Below are positions 7,778 to 16,317 of a stretch of 42,964 bases of DNA, piece by piece (position 1 is the stretch's first letter; the number at the start of each line of letters is the position of its first letter). Source of the DNA: Thermoleophilaceae bacterium (lineage in GTDB: Bacteria > Actinomycetota > Thermoleophilia > Solirubrobacterales > JACPNS01); assembly GCA_016463365.1 (NCBI GenBank), contig JAEMRJ010000002.1:1-42964 (forward strand). The letters are read 5' to 3'. Below the pieces are notes generated by a model. It was not told the DNA's origin, searched no databases, and saw only the letters and a program-made list of their open reading frames with translations. The translations under genes and the position numbers were made by a program.

Positions 7778-8449
7778 ATGACTGCAGCCCCCTTGCCGGA
7801 AACATCTGATCTTGAAATAGCGATTCTCGACTACCGGATGGGAAACCTCCGTTCGGTCGAGAAGGCGCTCGAGCACGTCGGCGTGAGCGCGCCGATCGTC
7901 TCTGACGCGGATGCTGCGCACGCCGCGGACGGCTTGATCCTTCCGGGCGTCGGGGCATTTCCTGAGGCAATGCGTCGCATCCGAGAAGCGCACTACGACG
8001 AACTGATTCCCGAATTTCTCGCCAGCGGCAAGCCGGTGCTGGGGATCTGCCTCGGCATGCAGGTGCTGTTCGAGAGTTCCAGCGAACACGAAGGCTCATG
8101 GGGGCTCGGCCTGCTTCAGGGCCGGGTCGACGGGCTCGACGCGGGTGACCTAAAGGTTCCCCAGCTCGGTTGGAACGAAGTACGTTGGACGCGATCCTCT
8201 CCTTTGACCGAGGGGCTGCCGAACCCGGCGTATTTCTACTTCGCAAACTCCTTCGCTGCGCGCGTGGTCAACCGCGATGATCTGCTCGGTGAATCCGACT
8301 ACGGCGCTCCGTTCACCGCGGTGGTCGAAAAAGGCCCGCTCTACGGCGCTCAGTTTCACCCGGAGAAGTCGAGCACGCACGGCCTGCGCATGCTCGCCAA
8401 CTTCGCGAAGATCTGCGTCGGCGTCAAGACGGCAGCGCTCAGCAAGTGA
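7778..8449 (+). CDS. hisH: Imidazole glycerol phosphate synthase, glutamine amidotransferase subunit
   Basis: HisH (223 aa) hydrolyses glutamine and channels ammonia to HisF. It is a class I amidotransferase: the nucleophile is in GICLGMQVLFE, and the His-Glu pair is in QFHPEKSS near the C-terminus. ILDYRMGNLRSVEKAL marks the true family N-terminus, so the first ten or so residues are an extension and an internal start is possible. The stop overlaps the hisA GTG by 4 nt (GTGA), so the two are translationally coupled. Confidence 0.95.
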   Translation: MTAAPLPETSDLEIAILDYRMGNLRSVEKALEHVGVSAPIVSDADAAHAADGLILPGVGAFPEAMRRIREAHYDELIPEFLASGKPVLGICLGMQVLFESSSEHEGSWGLGLLQGRVDGLDAGDLKVPQLGWNEVRWTRSSPLTEGLPNPAYFYFANSFAARVVNRDDLLGESDYGAPFTAVVEKGPLYGAQFHPEKSSTHGLRMLANFAKICVGVKTAALSK

Positions 8450-9168
8450 TTCTTTTCCCTGCCGTGGACATCCGCGACGGTCACGCCGTGCGCCTCACCC
8501 AGGGCGACTACGACCGCGAACAGATCTACAACGACGACCCGCTTGCGGCGGCCGAGGACTGGGCCGGCCAGGGCGCGACGCATCTTCACGTCGTGGACCT
8601 CGACGGCGCGCTTCATGGCGAGCGTCGCAACCTTGAGCACCTGAAGCGAATCGCCGAGGGAACAGGCCTGCCCGTGCAGTACGGCGGCGGGCTGCGCGAC
8701 ATTGAAGCCGTCAGTGCCGCGCTCGACGCTGGCGCCTGGCGTGCGGTGATCGGCACTGCGGCTTTTCGCGATCGGGCGTTGGTCGAGGCTGCGGTGGCAG
8801 AGTTCGGAGATCGCATCGTCGTCTCAGCGGATGCCCGCGACGGCCGCATCGCCGCTCAGGGGTGGACCGAGGCGACAGACCTCGCCGCAACCGATGCCGT
8901 TACCGGGCTTCGCGCAGTCGGTGTGAAGACGTTCGTCTACACCGACATCGCCCGCGACGGGATGTTGGTCGGCACTGACCTTGAAGGAATCCGCGCGATC
9001 TCGGCGGCTGCGGGCGACGGAAATGTGATCGCCTCCGGCGGAGTCGGCGAGCTGGCCGATCTGCAGAACCTCGCTCAGCTTGACCTGCCGAATCTGGAGG
9101 GCGTGATCGCCGGCAAGGCCCTCTATGAGAAGCGCTTCACCCTGGCCGAAGCGCTGAATACGCTTTAG
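8446..9168 (+). CDS. hisA: Phosphoribosylformimino-5-aminoimidazole carboxamide ribotide isomerase
   Basis: HisA (240 aa) is a TIM-barrel isomerase of histidine synthesis. The first catalytic Asp is in FPAVDIRDG, the second in [18 protein letters not shown] and [10 protein letters not shown] bind the phosphates. Many actinobacteria use the bifunctional HisA/TrpF enzyme PriA. The loop here reads GWTEATDL rather than the DGGDLW-type loop of PriA, so a plain HisA is more likely, though sequence alone does not settle it. GTG start, overlapping hisH by 4 nt. Confidence 0.93.
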   Translation: MILFPAVDIRDGHAVRLTQGDYDREQIYNDDPLAAAEDWAGQGATHLHVVDLDGALHGERRNLEHLKRIAEGTGLPVQYGGGLRDIEAVSAALDAGAWRAVIGTAAFRDRALVEAAVAEFGDRIVVSADARDGRIAAQGWTEATDLAATDAVTGLRAVGVKTFVYTDIARDGMLVGTDLEGIRAISAAAGDGNVIASGGVGELADLQNLAQLDLPNLEGVIAGKALYEKRFTLAEALNTL

Positions 9169-9170
9169 CA

Positions 9171-9971
9171 ATGCCGCCGCTCAAGCGAATCATTCCCTGC
9201 CTTGACGTCGACAACGGTCGCGTGGTCAAGGGCACCAACTTCGTCGACCTGCGTGACGCAGGCGACCCGGTCGAACTGGCCGAGCGCTACGACCAGGAGG
9301 GTGCCGACGAGGTCGTGTTCCTGGACATCACCGCCACTTCAGATGATCGCGACACGATCGTCGAGCTCGCACGACGCGCCGCCGACAACGTCTTCATCCC
9401 GTTCACGATCGGCGGCGGAATCCGCTCGGTCGAGGACGCCCAGGCCGTGCTCGACGCCGGCGCCGACAAGGTCGCGATCAACTCCGCGGCGGTCAAGCGT
9501 CCTGGCCTGATCGGCGAGATGGCAGAAGTCTTCGGCAGTCAGTGCGTGGTCCTGGCGATCGACGCAAAGCACACCGGAAACACCGCTGGCGGCCGCTCCG
9601 GCTGGGAGGTCTTCACCGCCGGCGGCCGGCACGAGACCGGTCTGGACGCGGTGGCCTGGGCGATCGAAGGCGTCGAGCGCGGAGCCGGCGAGATCCTGCT
9701 CACGAGCATGGATCGCGACGGCACCAAGGACGGCTACGACATTCCCCTCACGCGTACCGTTGCGGACGCTGTTTCGGTTCCGGTGATCGCCTCCGGCGGC
9801 GCTGGCACGCTCGAGGACATGGTCAAAGGCGTCTCGGAGGCCCAGGCTGACGCTGTGCTTGTGGCCTCGCTCTTCCACTTCGGTGAGTTCACGGTCTCTG
9901 AGGCCAAGCACGCAATGCAGGACGCCGGCATCCGCGTGCGGATGGTCGCGTCCGAGCAGGCGACCAGCTGA
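9171..9971 (+). CDS. hisF: Imidazole glycerol phosphate synthase, cyclase subunit
   Basis: HisF (266 aa) is the cyclase subunit that works with HisH to make imidazole-glycerol phosphate and AICAR. The TIM barrel shows [14 protein letters not shown] (first catalytic Asp), [13 protein letters not shown], a [12 protein letters not shown] segment (second catalytic Asp) and [13 protein letters not shown]. It starts 2 nt after hisA and is the last his gene in the window. hisI and hisE are not downstream, so the pathway is split. Its stop is 1 nt from the stop of the convergent beta-propeller gene. Confidence 0.96.
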   Translation: MPPLKRIIPCLDVDNGRVVKGTNFVDLRDAGDPVELAERYDQEGADEVVFLDITATSDDRDTIVELARRAADNVFIPFTIGGGIRSVEDAQAVLDAGADKVAINSAAVKRPGLIGEMAEVFGSQCVVLAIDAKHTGNTAGGRSGWEVFTAGGRHETGLDAVAWAIEGVERGAGEILLTSMDRDGTKDGYDIPLTRTVADAVSVPVIASGGAGTLEDMVKGVSEAQADAVLVASLFHFGEFTVSEAKHAMQDAGIRVRMVASEQATS

Positions 9972-9972
9972 A

Positions 9973-11268
9973 CTAGTCGTTTTCGCGACGCAGAGCTGCG
10001 CGTCGCTCTTTGGCCTCACGCGCGTAGGTGCTGGTCTTCACGTAGGCGCTGATTGACTCGTAACCGGTCAGGTAGAGCCTGTGACCGTCCGAGATCGCCG
10101 GGTTGTAGGCGCCGCTTCCACGCGCGAAGACGCGTTTGCCCGACCTGGTCGAGAGCCCGTAGGTGTTGGTCGTGTCGATCGTCGAGAAGTAGACGACCTT
10201 GCCGACCACAGTGGGCGCGCCGGATATCTCGCCGCCCGAGTCGTAGGTCCAGCGCGTGTTGCCGTTGGCGGCGTTCAGCGCATAGAACTTGCCTGAGTAG
10301 GAGCCGAAGAAGATCGTCGGCCCGCCGCCGCTGACGTTGTCGACGGCAGCGGCGCCGTAGACGTATGACCCGGTGCCCCGCGACCAGCCGAGTGCGCCGC
10401 TCTCGGACGAGAATGAGTACATCTTCCCGTCGGTGTTGCCGACGTAGACGCGTCCGTATGCAACGGCCGGCGTGGCGTAGAAATTGCCCGAACCAAAGCC
10501 GAACCTCGCGCCACTGGTCGAGCTGCGCCAGACGCGCTTGCCGTTGGACGCGCGCACTGCGTGAACGGTTCCGCCGTAGGCGCCGACGTATAGCTTGCCG
10601 TTGGCGTATGCCGCTCCGCCCTTGATCGCGCCGCCCGCGTCGTAGGTCCACTCGATCCGACCGCTGCTCTGGCGCATGCGGTAGAGCTTGCCGCCTTCTG
10701 AACCGAAGATCACACTGTCCTCAAGAATCAAAGGCGACGACTCGCTGCGAGAACCAAGGTTCTTGGCCCACTTGATGTTTCCGTTCTTGGCGTTCATCGC
10801 AACCATCCGACCGCTCAGCGTCACCACGAAGATCCGTCCGTTGCTGTAGGCCGGAGAAGCTGCCGAGAGCTTGCCGACCTTGTGGGTCCAGATCTGACGA
10901 CCGGTCTTGGCGTTGATTGCGTATACGCGGGCGTCCTTGCGGACCACGTAGAGGACTCCGCGCACGAGAATCGGCGAGAACTCGAGCAGCTGATTGGCGT
11001 TGAAGCGCCAGAGCGGGCGGAACGGCGGATCGAGGTCGGCGGTGAAGTCACGCGTACGCGCTGCTTTGAAGCCATAGATCGGCCAGGTGAAGGTCTCTTC
11101 GCGGATCGACAGGGCCTTGCGCTGCGGCGGCGGCTTAAACTCGACGTTCGCATTCGTAACGTCACTGTTTTTTCCAGCTATCCAGATGTAGAGGATCGCT
11201 GCGAGAGCGCCCAGCCCGAGTACGAGTGAGGCGAATCGCACCAGTCCGTCGACGCGTTTCTTTGGCAC
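9973..11268 (-). CDS. Membrane-anchored PQQ-like beta-propeller protein
   Basis: This 431-aa protein has one N-terminal membrane segment (about residues 8-30) followed by an exported beta-propeller. At least seven blades are recognisable by the repeat G-x-hydrophobic-A-x-x-x-x-[ST]-G-x-x-x-W, for example VYAINAKTGRQIW, GRMVAMNAKNGNIKW and GKFYALNAANGNTRW. This is the PQQ_2/BamB-like family; such proteins act as scaffolds, and quinone binding need not occur. The role is unknown. The GTG at 11268 is chosen because KKR and the membrane helix follow directly; the longer frame upstream reads as non-coding. It diverges from cca with 56 nt between starts. Confidence 0.82.
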   Translation of the reverse strand: MPKKRVDGLVRFASLVLGLGALAAILYIWIAGKNSDVTNANVEFKPPPQRKALSIREETFTWPIYGFKAARTRDFTADLDPPFRPLWRFNANQLLEFSPILVRGVLYVVRKDARVYAINAKTGRQIWTHKVGKLSAASPAYSNGRIFVVTLSGRMVAMNAKNGNIKWAKNLGSRSESSPLILEDSVIFGSEGGKLYRMRQSSGRIEWTYDAGGAIKGGAAYANGKLYVGAYGGTVHAVRASNGKRVWRSSTSGARFGFGSGNFYATPAVAYGRVYVGNTDGKMYSFSSESGALGWSRGTGSYVYGAAAVDNVSGGGPTIFFGSYSGKFYALNAANGNTRWTYDSGGEISGAPTVVGKVVYFSTIDTTNTYGLSTRSGKRVFARGSGAYNPAISDGHRLYLTGYESISAYVKTSTYAREAKERRAALRREND

Positions 11269-11324
11269 ACGGCCAAGATAGGCGCACGCGCGGTCCAACT
11301 GTCCGAACCAAGCCCGGGAGACAC

Positions 11325-12572
11325 ATGCCATACCTGCCAGAAGCCAAAACCGAAGCCCTGCGAGTCCTGCCCGGAATTCCAGAGTTGCTCGACGCGGTGG
11401 CAGACAGGCCGGGCACGTATCTGGTCGGAGGCGCCGTTCGCGACCTGATGCTCGGTTTTGCCCAGTTCGACTACGACGTTCTGGTCGAAGGTGACGCCGG
11501 CGAGCTCGCCGAGCACCTCGCCCAGCGGATCGGCGGCACTGTGACGTTGCACCCGCGCTTCCTGACCGCGAACTTCAGGTCAACCGACGGCGCCCTCTCG
11601 ATCGATGTGGCTTCGGCGCGCACCGAGACTTACGCCGAACCGGGGGCGCTGCCGCAAGTTGAGCCGGCTGATCTCGAACGCGACCTGGTGCGCAGGGACT
11701 TCACAGTCAACGCGATGGCGCTGGCTGTCTGGCAGGAGCGCTTCGGCGAGCTGTTCGAGTTTCCCGACGCCAGTGCCGACCTGCTCGCGCGGGTGCTGCG
11801 CGTCACTCACGATCAGAGTTTCATCGACGATCCGACGCGGCTTCTCAGGCTGCTGCGCTACGGCGCGCGCTTGGGCTTCACCGCCGAGCCACACACCGAA
11901 GAGCTCGCGCGACGCGCTGTCGCGGCCGGCGCTCCCGGCACGGTTTCGGGCGGGCGCATCCGTGACGAGCTGCTTGACCTGCTGGCCGAACGGTCGGCGG
12001 TGGTCGGCGTGGAGTCGATGTACGCCCTGGGTCTCGACCGCGCCCTGCACGAGAAGTTTGACGCCGACGAATACGTCGTCGCCCGGGCGACCAACGAGCA
12101 GGTCGACGGGCTGCGCCAGGAGCTGCTGCTGCTCGCGCTCTGCTCCAGGGCGATGGAGCCCGAGACGCTCAACGCCTGGCTCGCGCACCTGAAGCTCTCT
12201 CGGCGCGACGCTGAAATCGTCATCCAGGCCGTCGCACGCGGCGCGGGCCTGATCACCGAGCTCGCGCGCGCCCAGAGCAATTCCGAAGTCGATTCACTGC
12301 TGCGCTCGCTGAACACCGAGACGATCGTCTTCGCGCTGGCGCTTCCGGGCGGCGATCGCGAAACGGCTGAGGTCGCTCGTCGGTGGCTCAAAGATCGCAA
12401 CGAAGGAAAGCTCGAGATCAGCGGCGCGGACCTGCGTGACGCTGGGGTCTCGGAGGGCCCGGTGATCGGTCGCGCACTTGCTGAAACCCTCGAGGCGACG
12501 CTCAACGGCGCGCTTGCCGGCCGTGATGCGCAGCTCACGTTTGCGCTTGATCAAGCCCGCGGCGAAGGTTGA
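11325..12572 (+). CDS. cca: CCA tRNA nucleotidyltransferase / poly(A) polymerase family
   Basis: This 415-aa class II nucleotidyltransferase adds or repairs the 3' CCA of tRNAs. TYLVGGAVRDLMLG is the phosphate-binding motif, FDYDVLVEGD carries the two metal-binding Asp, RRDFTVNAMAL is motif B, and FIDDPTRLLRLLRYGARLGF is the neck region. An HD phosphohydrolase domain is not obvious at the C-terminus. The ATG has GGGAG (11316-11320) 4 nt upstream. It overlaps the next gene by 4 nt. A poly(A) polymerase role cannot be excluded from sequence. Confidence 0.92.
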   Translation: MPYLPEAKTEALRVLPGIPELLDAVADRPGTYLVGGAVRDLMLGFAQFDYDVLVEGDAGELAEHLAQRIGGTVTLHPRFLTANFRSTDGALSIDVASARTETYAEPGALPQVEPADLERDLVRRDFTVNAMALAVWQERFGELFEFPDASADLLARVLRVTHDQSFIDDPTRLLRLLRYGARLGFTAEPHTEELARRAVAAGAPGTVSGGRIRDELLDLLAERSAVVGVESMYALGLDRALHEKFDADEYVVARATNEQVDGLRQELLLLALCSRAMEPETLNAWLAHLKLSRRDAEIVIQAVARGAGLITELARAQSNSEVDSLLRSLNTETIVFALALPGGDRETAEVARRWLKDRNEGKLEISGADLRDAGVSEGPVIGRALAETLEATLNGALAGRDAQLTFALDQARGEG

Positions 12573-13261
12573 GCGGCGTGTTCGAGGTCCCGATCCCGGG
12601 AGGTCGCGCGCTCTTCACGACCCGACTCGGTGGGTCGAGCACCGGGTCATATGCATCGCGCAACCTCGGCCTGCTCACCGATGACGACGATGTGATCGTC
12701 CGCGGGAACATCGAACAGTTGAAGCAAGAACTGGGCCTCTCCACGATCCAACTGCTCGAGCAGGTCCACGGCGACACGATCGAGGAGATCTCGTCGGCCA
12801 CCACGGGAACGATCCCGATCGCCGACGGGATGTTCACCGGCGAGCGCGGGATGGGAATGCTGATCACCGGCGCGGACTGCCCTGCGGCCTTCCTCGCGTC
12901 AGAAACCAGGCTCGTCGCGCTTCATTGTGGTTGGCGACCGGTTGCTGCCGGAATCGTGGAGAAGGGGGCCGAGGTCTTTCGCGGCGAACGCTTCGAAGCG
13001 GTGATCGGGCCCGGCATCTGCCAGGACCATTTTGAGGTCGGACCTGAAGTGGTTCAGGAAATGGGGGAGGACGGCGTCGCCCATTCGGATGGCCGTCAGC
13101 TCGATCTCAGAGGGATCATCGAGACACGGCTCAAGCGCGCAGGGGCGGCGCGCGTGCACACCGTCGACCGCTGCACCCACTGCGAGCCCGAGTACTTCTT
13201 CTCGCACCGGCGGGACAACGGCGTCACGGGCCGGCAGGCAGGGATTGCATGGCGGGTCTGA
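12569..13261 (+). CDS. pgeF: Peptidoglycan editing factor / YfiH-type multicopper-like protein
   Basis: This 230-aa protein is of the PgeF/YfiH (DUF152) family, with reported activity on misincorporated muropeptides and purine nucleosides. The family metal-site residues are visible: LLEQVHGD, ITGADCPA, ALHCGWRP and an ..EPEYFFSHRRD C-terminus. The proposed TTG start overlaps the cca stop (TTGA), implying coupling; GTG a few codons in is another option. Its position just before yggS and sepF is the standard one in Gram-positive division clusters. Confidence 0.9.
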   Translation: MSGVFEVPIPGGRALFTTRLGGSSTGSYASRNLGLLTDDDDVIVRGNIEQLKQELGLSTIQLLEQVHGDTIEEISSATTGTIPIADGMFTGERGMGMLITGADCPAAFLASETRLVALHCGWRPVAAGIVEKGAEVFRGERFEAVIGPGICQDHFEVGPEVVQEMGEDGVAHSDGRQLDLRGIIETRLKRAGAARVHTVDRCTHCEPEYFFSHRRDNGVTGRQAGIAWRV

Positions 13262-13917
13262 GCGCTGACCTCGCGACGGTCTCGGGGAATCTTGAGCGGA
13301 TCGGCGGCGAGGTCGCGGACGCCTGCGCGCGCAGCGGTCGCGACGCCGCTTCGGTGACGCTGTGCGTTGCCACCAAGTACGTCGAGCCGGATGCGATGGC
13401 CGTCCTGCGCGATGCGGGCGTAGCTGTTGCGGCGGAGAACCGGCTCCAGGACATGATCGCCAAACAAGAGCGGTTCGGGGACGCCTTCGACTGGCACTTC
13501 ATCGGCGCGATCCAGTCGCGCAAGGTCAGAGAGATCGCCAGTCGCGTGAGCACGATCCATTCGCTCGCGACCGAATCGGCACGAGACAAGCTTGTCGACC
13601 TTGATTTTCCTGCGCCGAGGCTGCTCGTTCAGGTCAACATCTCCGGCGAGCAGTCCAAGCAGGGCGTCCGACCGGAAGAGCTTGATGATTTCATCGCAGG
13701 CACCGCGTATCCCGTGACCGGCCTGATGACGATGCCGCCACTGACCGACGAACCGGAAGGTGCTCGTCCATACTTTGCGAAGCTCAAGGAGATGGCCGAC
13801 CAGCGCGGGCTCGCCGAGCTCTCAATGGGGACAAGCCAGGACTATGTCGTGGCCGTTGAAGAGGGGGCGACCCTGATTCGCGTCGGATCGGTCGTGTTCG
13901 ACCAGTCGAACAAATAA
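13249..13917 (+). CDS. yggS: YggS family PLP-binding protein
   Basis: This 222-aa PLP homeostasis protein (PLPBP family) has an alanine-racemase-like barrel without a second domain. The PLP lysine lies in CVATKYV, followed by AENRLQDM, WHFIGAIQSRKV, LVQVNISGE and the phosphate-binding LSMGTSQDY. The family usually reads SMGMS at the last motif. It overlaps pgeF by 13 nt and is followed after 45 nt by sepF. Confidence 0.93.
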   Translation: MAGLSADLATVSGNLERIGGEVADACARSGRDAASVTLCVATKYVEPDAMAVLRDAGVAVAAENRLQDMIAKQERFGDAFDWHFIGAIQSRKVREIASRVSTIHSLATESARDKLVDLDFPAPRLLVQVNISGEQSKQGVRPEELDDFIAGTAYPVTGLMTMPPLTDEPEGARPYFAKLKEMADQRGLAELSMGTSQDYVVAVEEGATLIRVGSVVFDQSNK

Positions 13918-13926
13918 GCTGATCGG

Positions 13927-13952
13927 AAGGAGATTTCGTCCCACGGGCGAAA
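13927..13952 (+). promoter_or_regulatory. Displaced ribosome-binding site followed by a hairpin, upstream of sepF
   Basis: AAGGAG (13927-13932) is the only Shine-Dalgarno before sepF but lies 30 nt from the ATG. Directly after it TTTCG (13934-13938) pairs with CGAAA (13948-13952), with CC/GG extending the stem across a T bulge. Folding this hairpin would bring the ribosome-binding site to about 11 nt from the start codon. Confidence 0.4.
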
Positions 13953-13962
13953 ACCGCTGCAA

Positions 13963-14502
13963 ATGGCTGTCAAAGATAAATGGCACACAGCTCTGGTCTA
14001 CTTCGGTCTTGCCGAGTCGAACCATGACTACTACGACGACGAAGAGGGCTACGACGACGGGTACGAACCCGAAGCCGAGCTCCAGGAGTCCTATGCGGAC
14101 CGGCCCAACGTGCGCCGGATCAGCTCCCGTCGCAAACGCGATGACTTCGACGACATCTTCGCCGAGGACGTCGGCGACACTCCGACCCGCACGCTGAAAT
14201 CAGTCGGGCCGAAGGCTGGCAACAGCGGCCAGATGCACTTCTCTGCACCGCAGAGCTTCAACGAAGCCCAGCAGATCGCCGACAAGTTCAAGAATCAGGT
14301 TCCGGTGATCCTCAACCTGCAAGAAACCGACACCGACATGGCAAAGCGCCTGATCGACTTCGCCAGCGGTCTCACATACGCACTCGACGGCGGAATGCAG
14401 CGCATCGCCGACAAGACCTTCCTGCTCACGCCGCGCAACGTGCACTTTTCGGCCGAGGAGCGCGCTCGTCTGATGGAGCGCGGCTTCTTCAACCAGGCCT
14501 GA
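13963..14502 (+). CDS. sepF: Cell division protein SepF
   Basis: SepF (179 aa) tethers FtsZ to the membrane and aligns filaments at the septum. The N-terminal MAVKDKWHTALVYFGLAE can form the membrane-binding amphipathic helix. Residues of about 25-85 are an acidic, Tyr/Asp-rich linker, and the C-terminal domain (about 90-175) contains FNEAQQIADKFK, PVILNLQETD and RLIDFASGLTYALDG, typical of SepF. It is especially important in actinobacteria, which lack FtsA. The ATG is set by the conserved helix. Confidence 0.95.
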   Translation: MAVKDKWHTALVYFGLAESNHDYYDDEEGYDDGYEPEAELQESYADRPNVRRISSRRKRDDFDDIFAEDVGDTPTRTLKSVGPKAGNSGQMHFSAPQSFNEAQQIADKFKNQVPVILNLQETDTDMAKRLIDFASGLTYALDGGMQRIADKTFLLTPRNVHFSAEERARLMERGFFNQA

Positions 14503-14519
14503 CCGGGCCTCGCAGCGCC

Positions 14520-15254
14520 GTGCAACTCGGTTTCATCGGCAGCGGCAACATGGCGCGCTCGCTGGCCCTGGGGCTTGGCGAATCCGCGCTCTTCTCTGAC
14601 AGTGGCTCTGGTCGGGCGAGGCTGCTTGCCCAGCAGACCGATGGCGCCGACGTTGAGACGACCGAACTCGCGGATCGCGCGGACGCGATCTTTCTCTGTC
14701 ACAAGCCCAGGCAGCTCCAGGAAGTCTCTGTCCTGATCTCCGAGTTTTCGGGGACGATCATCTCGGTTCTCGCCGCCACGCCGCTTTCAGCTTTGCGCGA
14801 GGCATATCCAAATGCCTCAGTGATCCGGACGATGCCGAACATTCCGGTCGAATTCGGCGAGGGCGTGTTCGCCGTTGCAGCCGAGAGCGATGATGTTCCG
14901 GAGGTCATGGCGATGTTTGACCGGCTGGGGCTGGTCGTGCAGACCCCCGAGGAGCACTTCGAGGTGGTCACAGCGATCGGCGGATGCGCACCGGCGTTCT
15001 TCGCACTCTTTGCCCGCGAGTTGATCTCGGCTGCCGTTGAGCGTGGCCTCCACCCGGCGCAGGCCAGGGAAGTGGTCAACGAAACGCTCCGCGGCACGGG
15101 AACGGCGCTCAGAGCCAACGGTGTCGACGCTGACGCGCTGATGACGGCCGTCGCCTCGCCCGGCGGGCTGACCGAGCGCGCGCTGCGGAGCTTTGACGAG
15201 TCGGGCCTACAGGCCGCCGTTGAGCGCGCGGTCGCTACCGTGCTCGGCGAATGA
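14520..15254 (+). CDS. proC: Pyrroline-5-carboxylate reductase
   Basis: ProC (244 aa, slightly short) reduces pyrroline-5-carboxylate to proline with NAD(P)H. The Rossmann motif is LGFIGSGNMARSLALG, VIRTMPNIP is in the middle, and the C-terminal signature includes MTAVASPGGLTERAL. The GTG start is 17 nt after sepF. It interrupts the usual sepF-yggT pair, an order also seen in some Gram-positives. The stop overlaps yggT by 4 nt (ATGA). Confidence 0.93.
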   Translation: MQLGFIGSGNMARSLALGLGESALFSDSGSGRARLLAQQTDGADVETTELADRADAIFLCHKPRQLQEVSVLISEFSGTIISVLAATPLSALREAYPNASVIRTMPNIPVEFGEGVFAVAAESDDVPEVMAMFDRLGLVVQTPEEHFEVVTAIGGCAPAFFALFARELISAAVERGLHPAQAREVVNETLRGTGTALRANGVDADALMTAVASPGGLTERALRSFDESGLQAAVERAVATVLGE

Positions 15255-15550
15255 GCCTTGCAATCACGCGAGCCGACGTCGCGAACTACGTCAGCGCACT
15301 GATCTGGATCTACTCGATCCTGATCCTGATCCGCATCCTTCTCACCTGGGTGCCCCGGATGCCTGAGAACCAGGCGCTGAGGACCGTCGTCGGCTTCGTC
15401 GAGGACGTCACCGAGCCATATCTTGCCCTCTTCCGGCGACTCATCCCGCCGCTCCGTGGTGGTCCGGGACTGATCGATGTCAGCCCGATCATCGCGGTCT
15501 TCGCGCTCGTGCTGATCGGGTCGATCCTGACCAGCCTGATCCGCGGCTGA
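15251..15550 (+). CDS. YggT family membrane protein
   Basis: This 99-aa protein has two hydrophobic helices (about residues 15-33 and 75-96) joined by a loop containing EPYLALFRRLIPPLRG and the family LIDVSPIIAV motif. The YggT (DUF/CcmI-like) family is conserved beside sepF; its role is linked to division or osmotic tolerance in some organisms and is otherwise unknown. The overlap with proC and the 4-nt gap to the next gene indicate one operon. Confidence 0.9.
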   Translation: MSLAITRADVANYVSALIWIYSILILIRILLTWVPRMPENQALRTVVGFVEDVTEPYLALFRRLIPPLRGGPGLIDVSPIIAVFALVLIGSILTSLIRG

Positions 15551-15554
15551 AGCG

Positions 15555-15860
15555 ATGCCTGATTCACCCTTGCCCGAGTGGCTGAGCGACGTGCCCGGCG
15601 GTGCGGAGCTTCTGGTGCGCCTAACTCCGCGGGCGGGCACCAACTCAATCCTTGAGCCGCGCGGCGGCAGGCTACAGGTGCGCGTGACCGCGGCGCCTGA
15701 GGACGGGCGCGCGAATGCTGCCGCCTGCAAGCTGCTGGCCAAGCGACTGCGGATCGGGAAGACCAACCTTGAGGTCGTGCACGGCGCGACTGCGCGCGAC
15801 AAAACAATCCGGATCGACGGTGTCGCCGCGAGCGAGGTGGCCGATGCGCTGGCGTCCTGA
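15555..15860 (+). CDS. DUF167/UPF0235 (YggU) family protein
   Basis: This 101-aa protein matches the small YggU/UPF0235 family, with LLVRLTPRAGTNSI, LQVRVTAAPEDGRANAAACKLLA and a V-H-G-x-T-x-R-x-K pattern. The family has a known alpha/beta fold but no settled function. It sits where divIVA is often found in Gram-positive clusters and overlaps lspA by 17 nt. Confidence 0.9.
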   Translation: MPDSPLPEWLSDVPGGAELLVRLTPRAGTNSILEPRGGRLQVRVTAAPEDGRANAAACKLLAKRLRIGKTNLEVVHGATARDKTIRIDGVAASEVADALAS

Positions 15861-16317
15861 CCGCGCAATCCTGACCGCAGCAGTGATCGTGATTCTTGAC
15901 CAGTGGACCAAGTGGTTCGCGTTCGAGCAGATTTCGCCCGGCGAGACGGTTTCGGTGATGCCCGGGCTCAGTTTCGGCCAGACACGGAACGAAGGCATCG
16001 CTTTCGGCGTCTTTGCCGGTCGCCCATGGATCGTGTTCAGCCTGATGGCAGTCGCGCTCTCCGTGCTGATCTGGTTCTACCTCAAGCACAGGGGCCGACC
16101 GGGGCTCTGGCTTGCCACCGGGTTGCTGCTGGGCGGAGCGATCGGCAACGCGATCGACCGGATTTCGCTCGGTTACGTCCGCGACTTCATCGAGCTCCCA
16201 AGTTTTCCATCATTCAACATCGCCGACATCGCGATCACCTTCGGCGTGATCGTCCTTGTACTCACGGTCGAGCAGGCAAGACCCGAAGAGGCTCATGACG
16301 CCCCCGTCGAAGATTGA
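15844..16317 (+). CDS. lspA: Lipoprotein signal peptidase (signal peptidase II)
   Basis: LspA (157 aa) is a membrane aspartyl protease that removes lipoprotein signal peptides. Four hydrophobic segments are visible. DQWTKWF is the first conserved motif, RNEGIAFG the second, and the catalytic Asp residues lie in GNAIDR and FNIADIAI. ATG 15844 is chosen because the first membrane helix begins at residue 7 and GAGGTGG lies about 5 nt upstream. It overlaps both neighbours, so it is translationally coupled. It would process the putative lipoprotein at 320-1264. Confidence 0.95.
   Translation: MRWRPDRAILTAAVIVILDQWTKWFAFEQISPGETVSVMPGLSFGQTRNEGIAFGVFAGRPWIVFSLMAVALSVLIWFYLKHRGRPGLWLATGLLLGGAIGNAIDRISLGYVRDFIELPSFPSFNIADIAITFGVIVLVLTVEQARPEEAHDAPVED

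Noticed and set aside
8446..9168. hisA as the bifunctional actinobacterial PriA (HisA/TrpF)
   Set aside because: The characteristic DGGDLW-like active-site loop was not seen; biochemical tests would be needed to exclude it fully.
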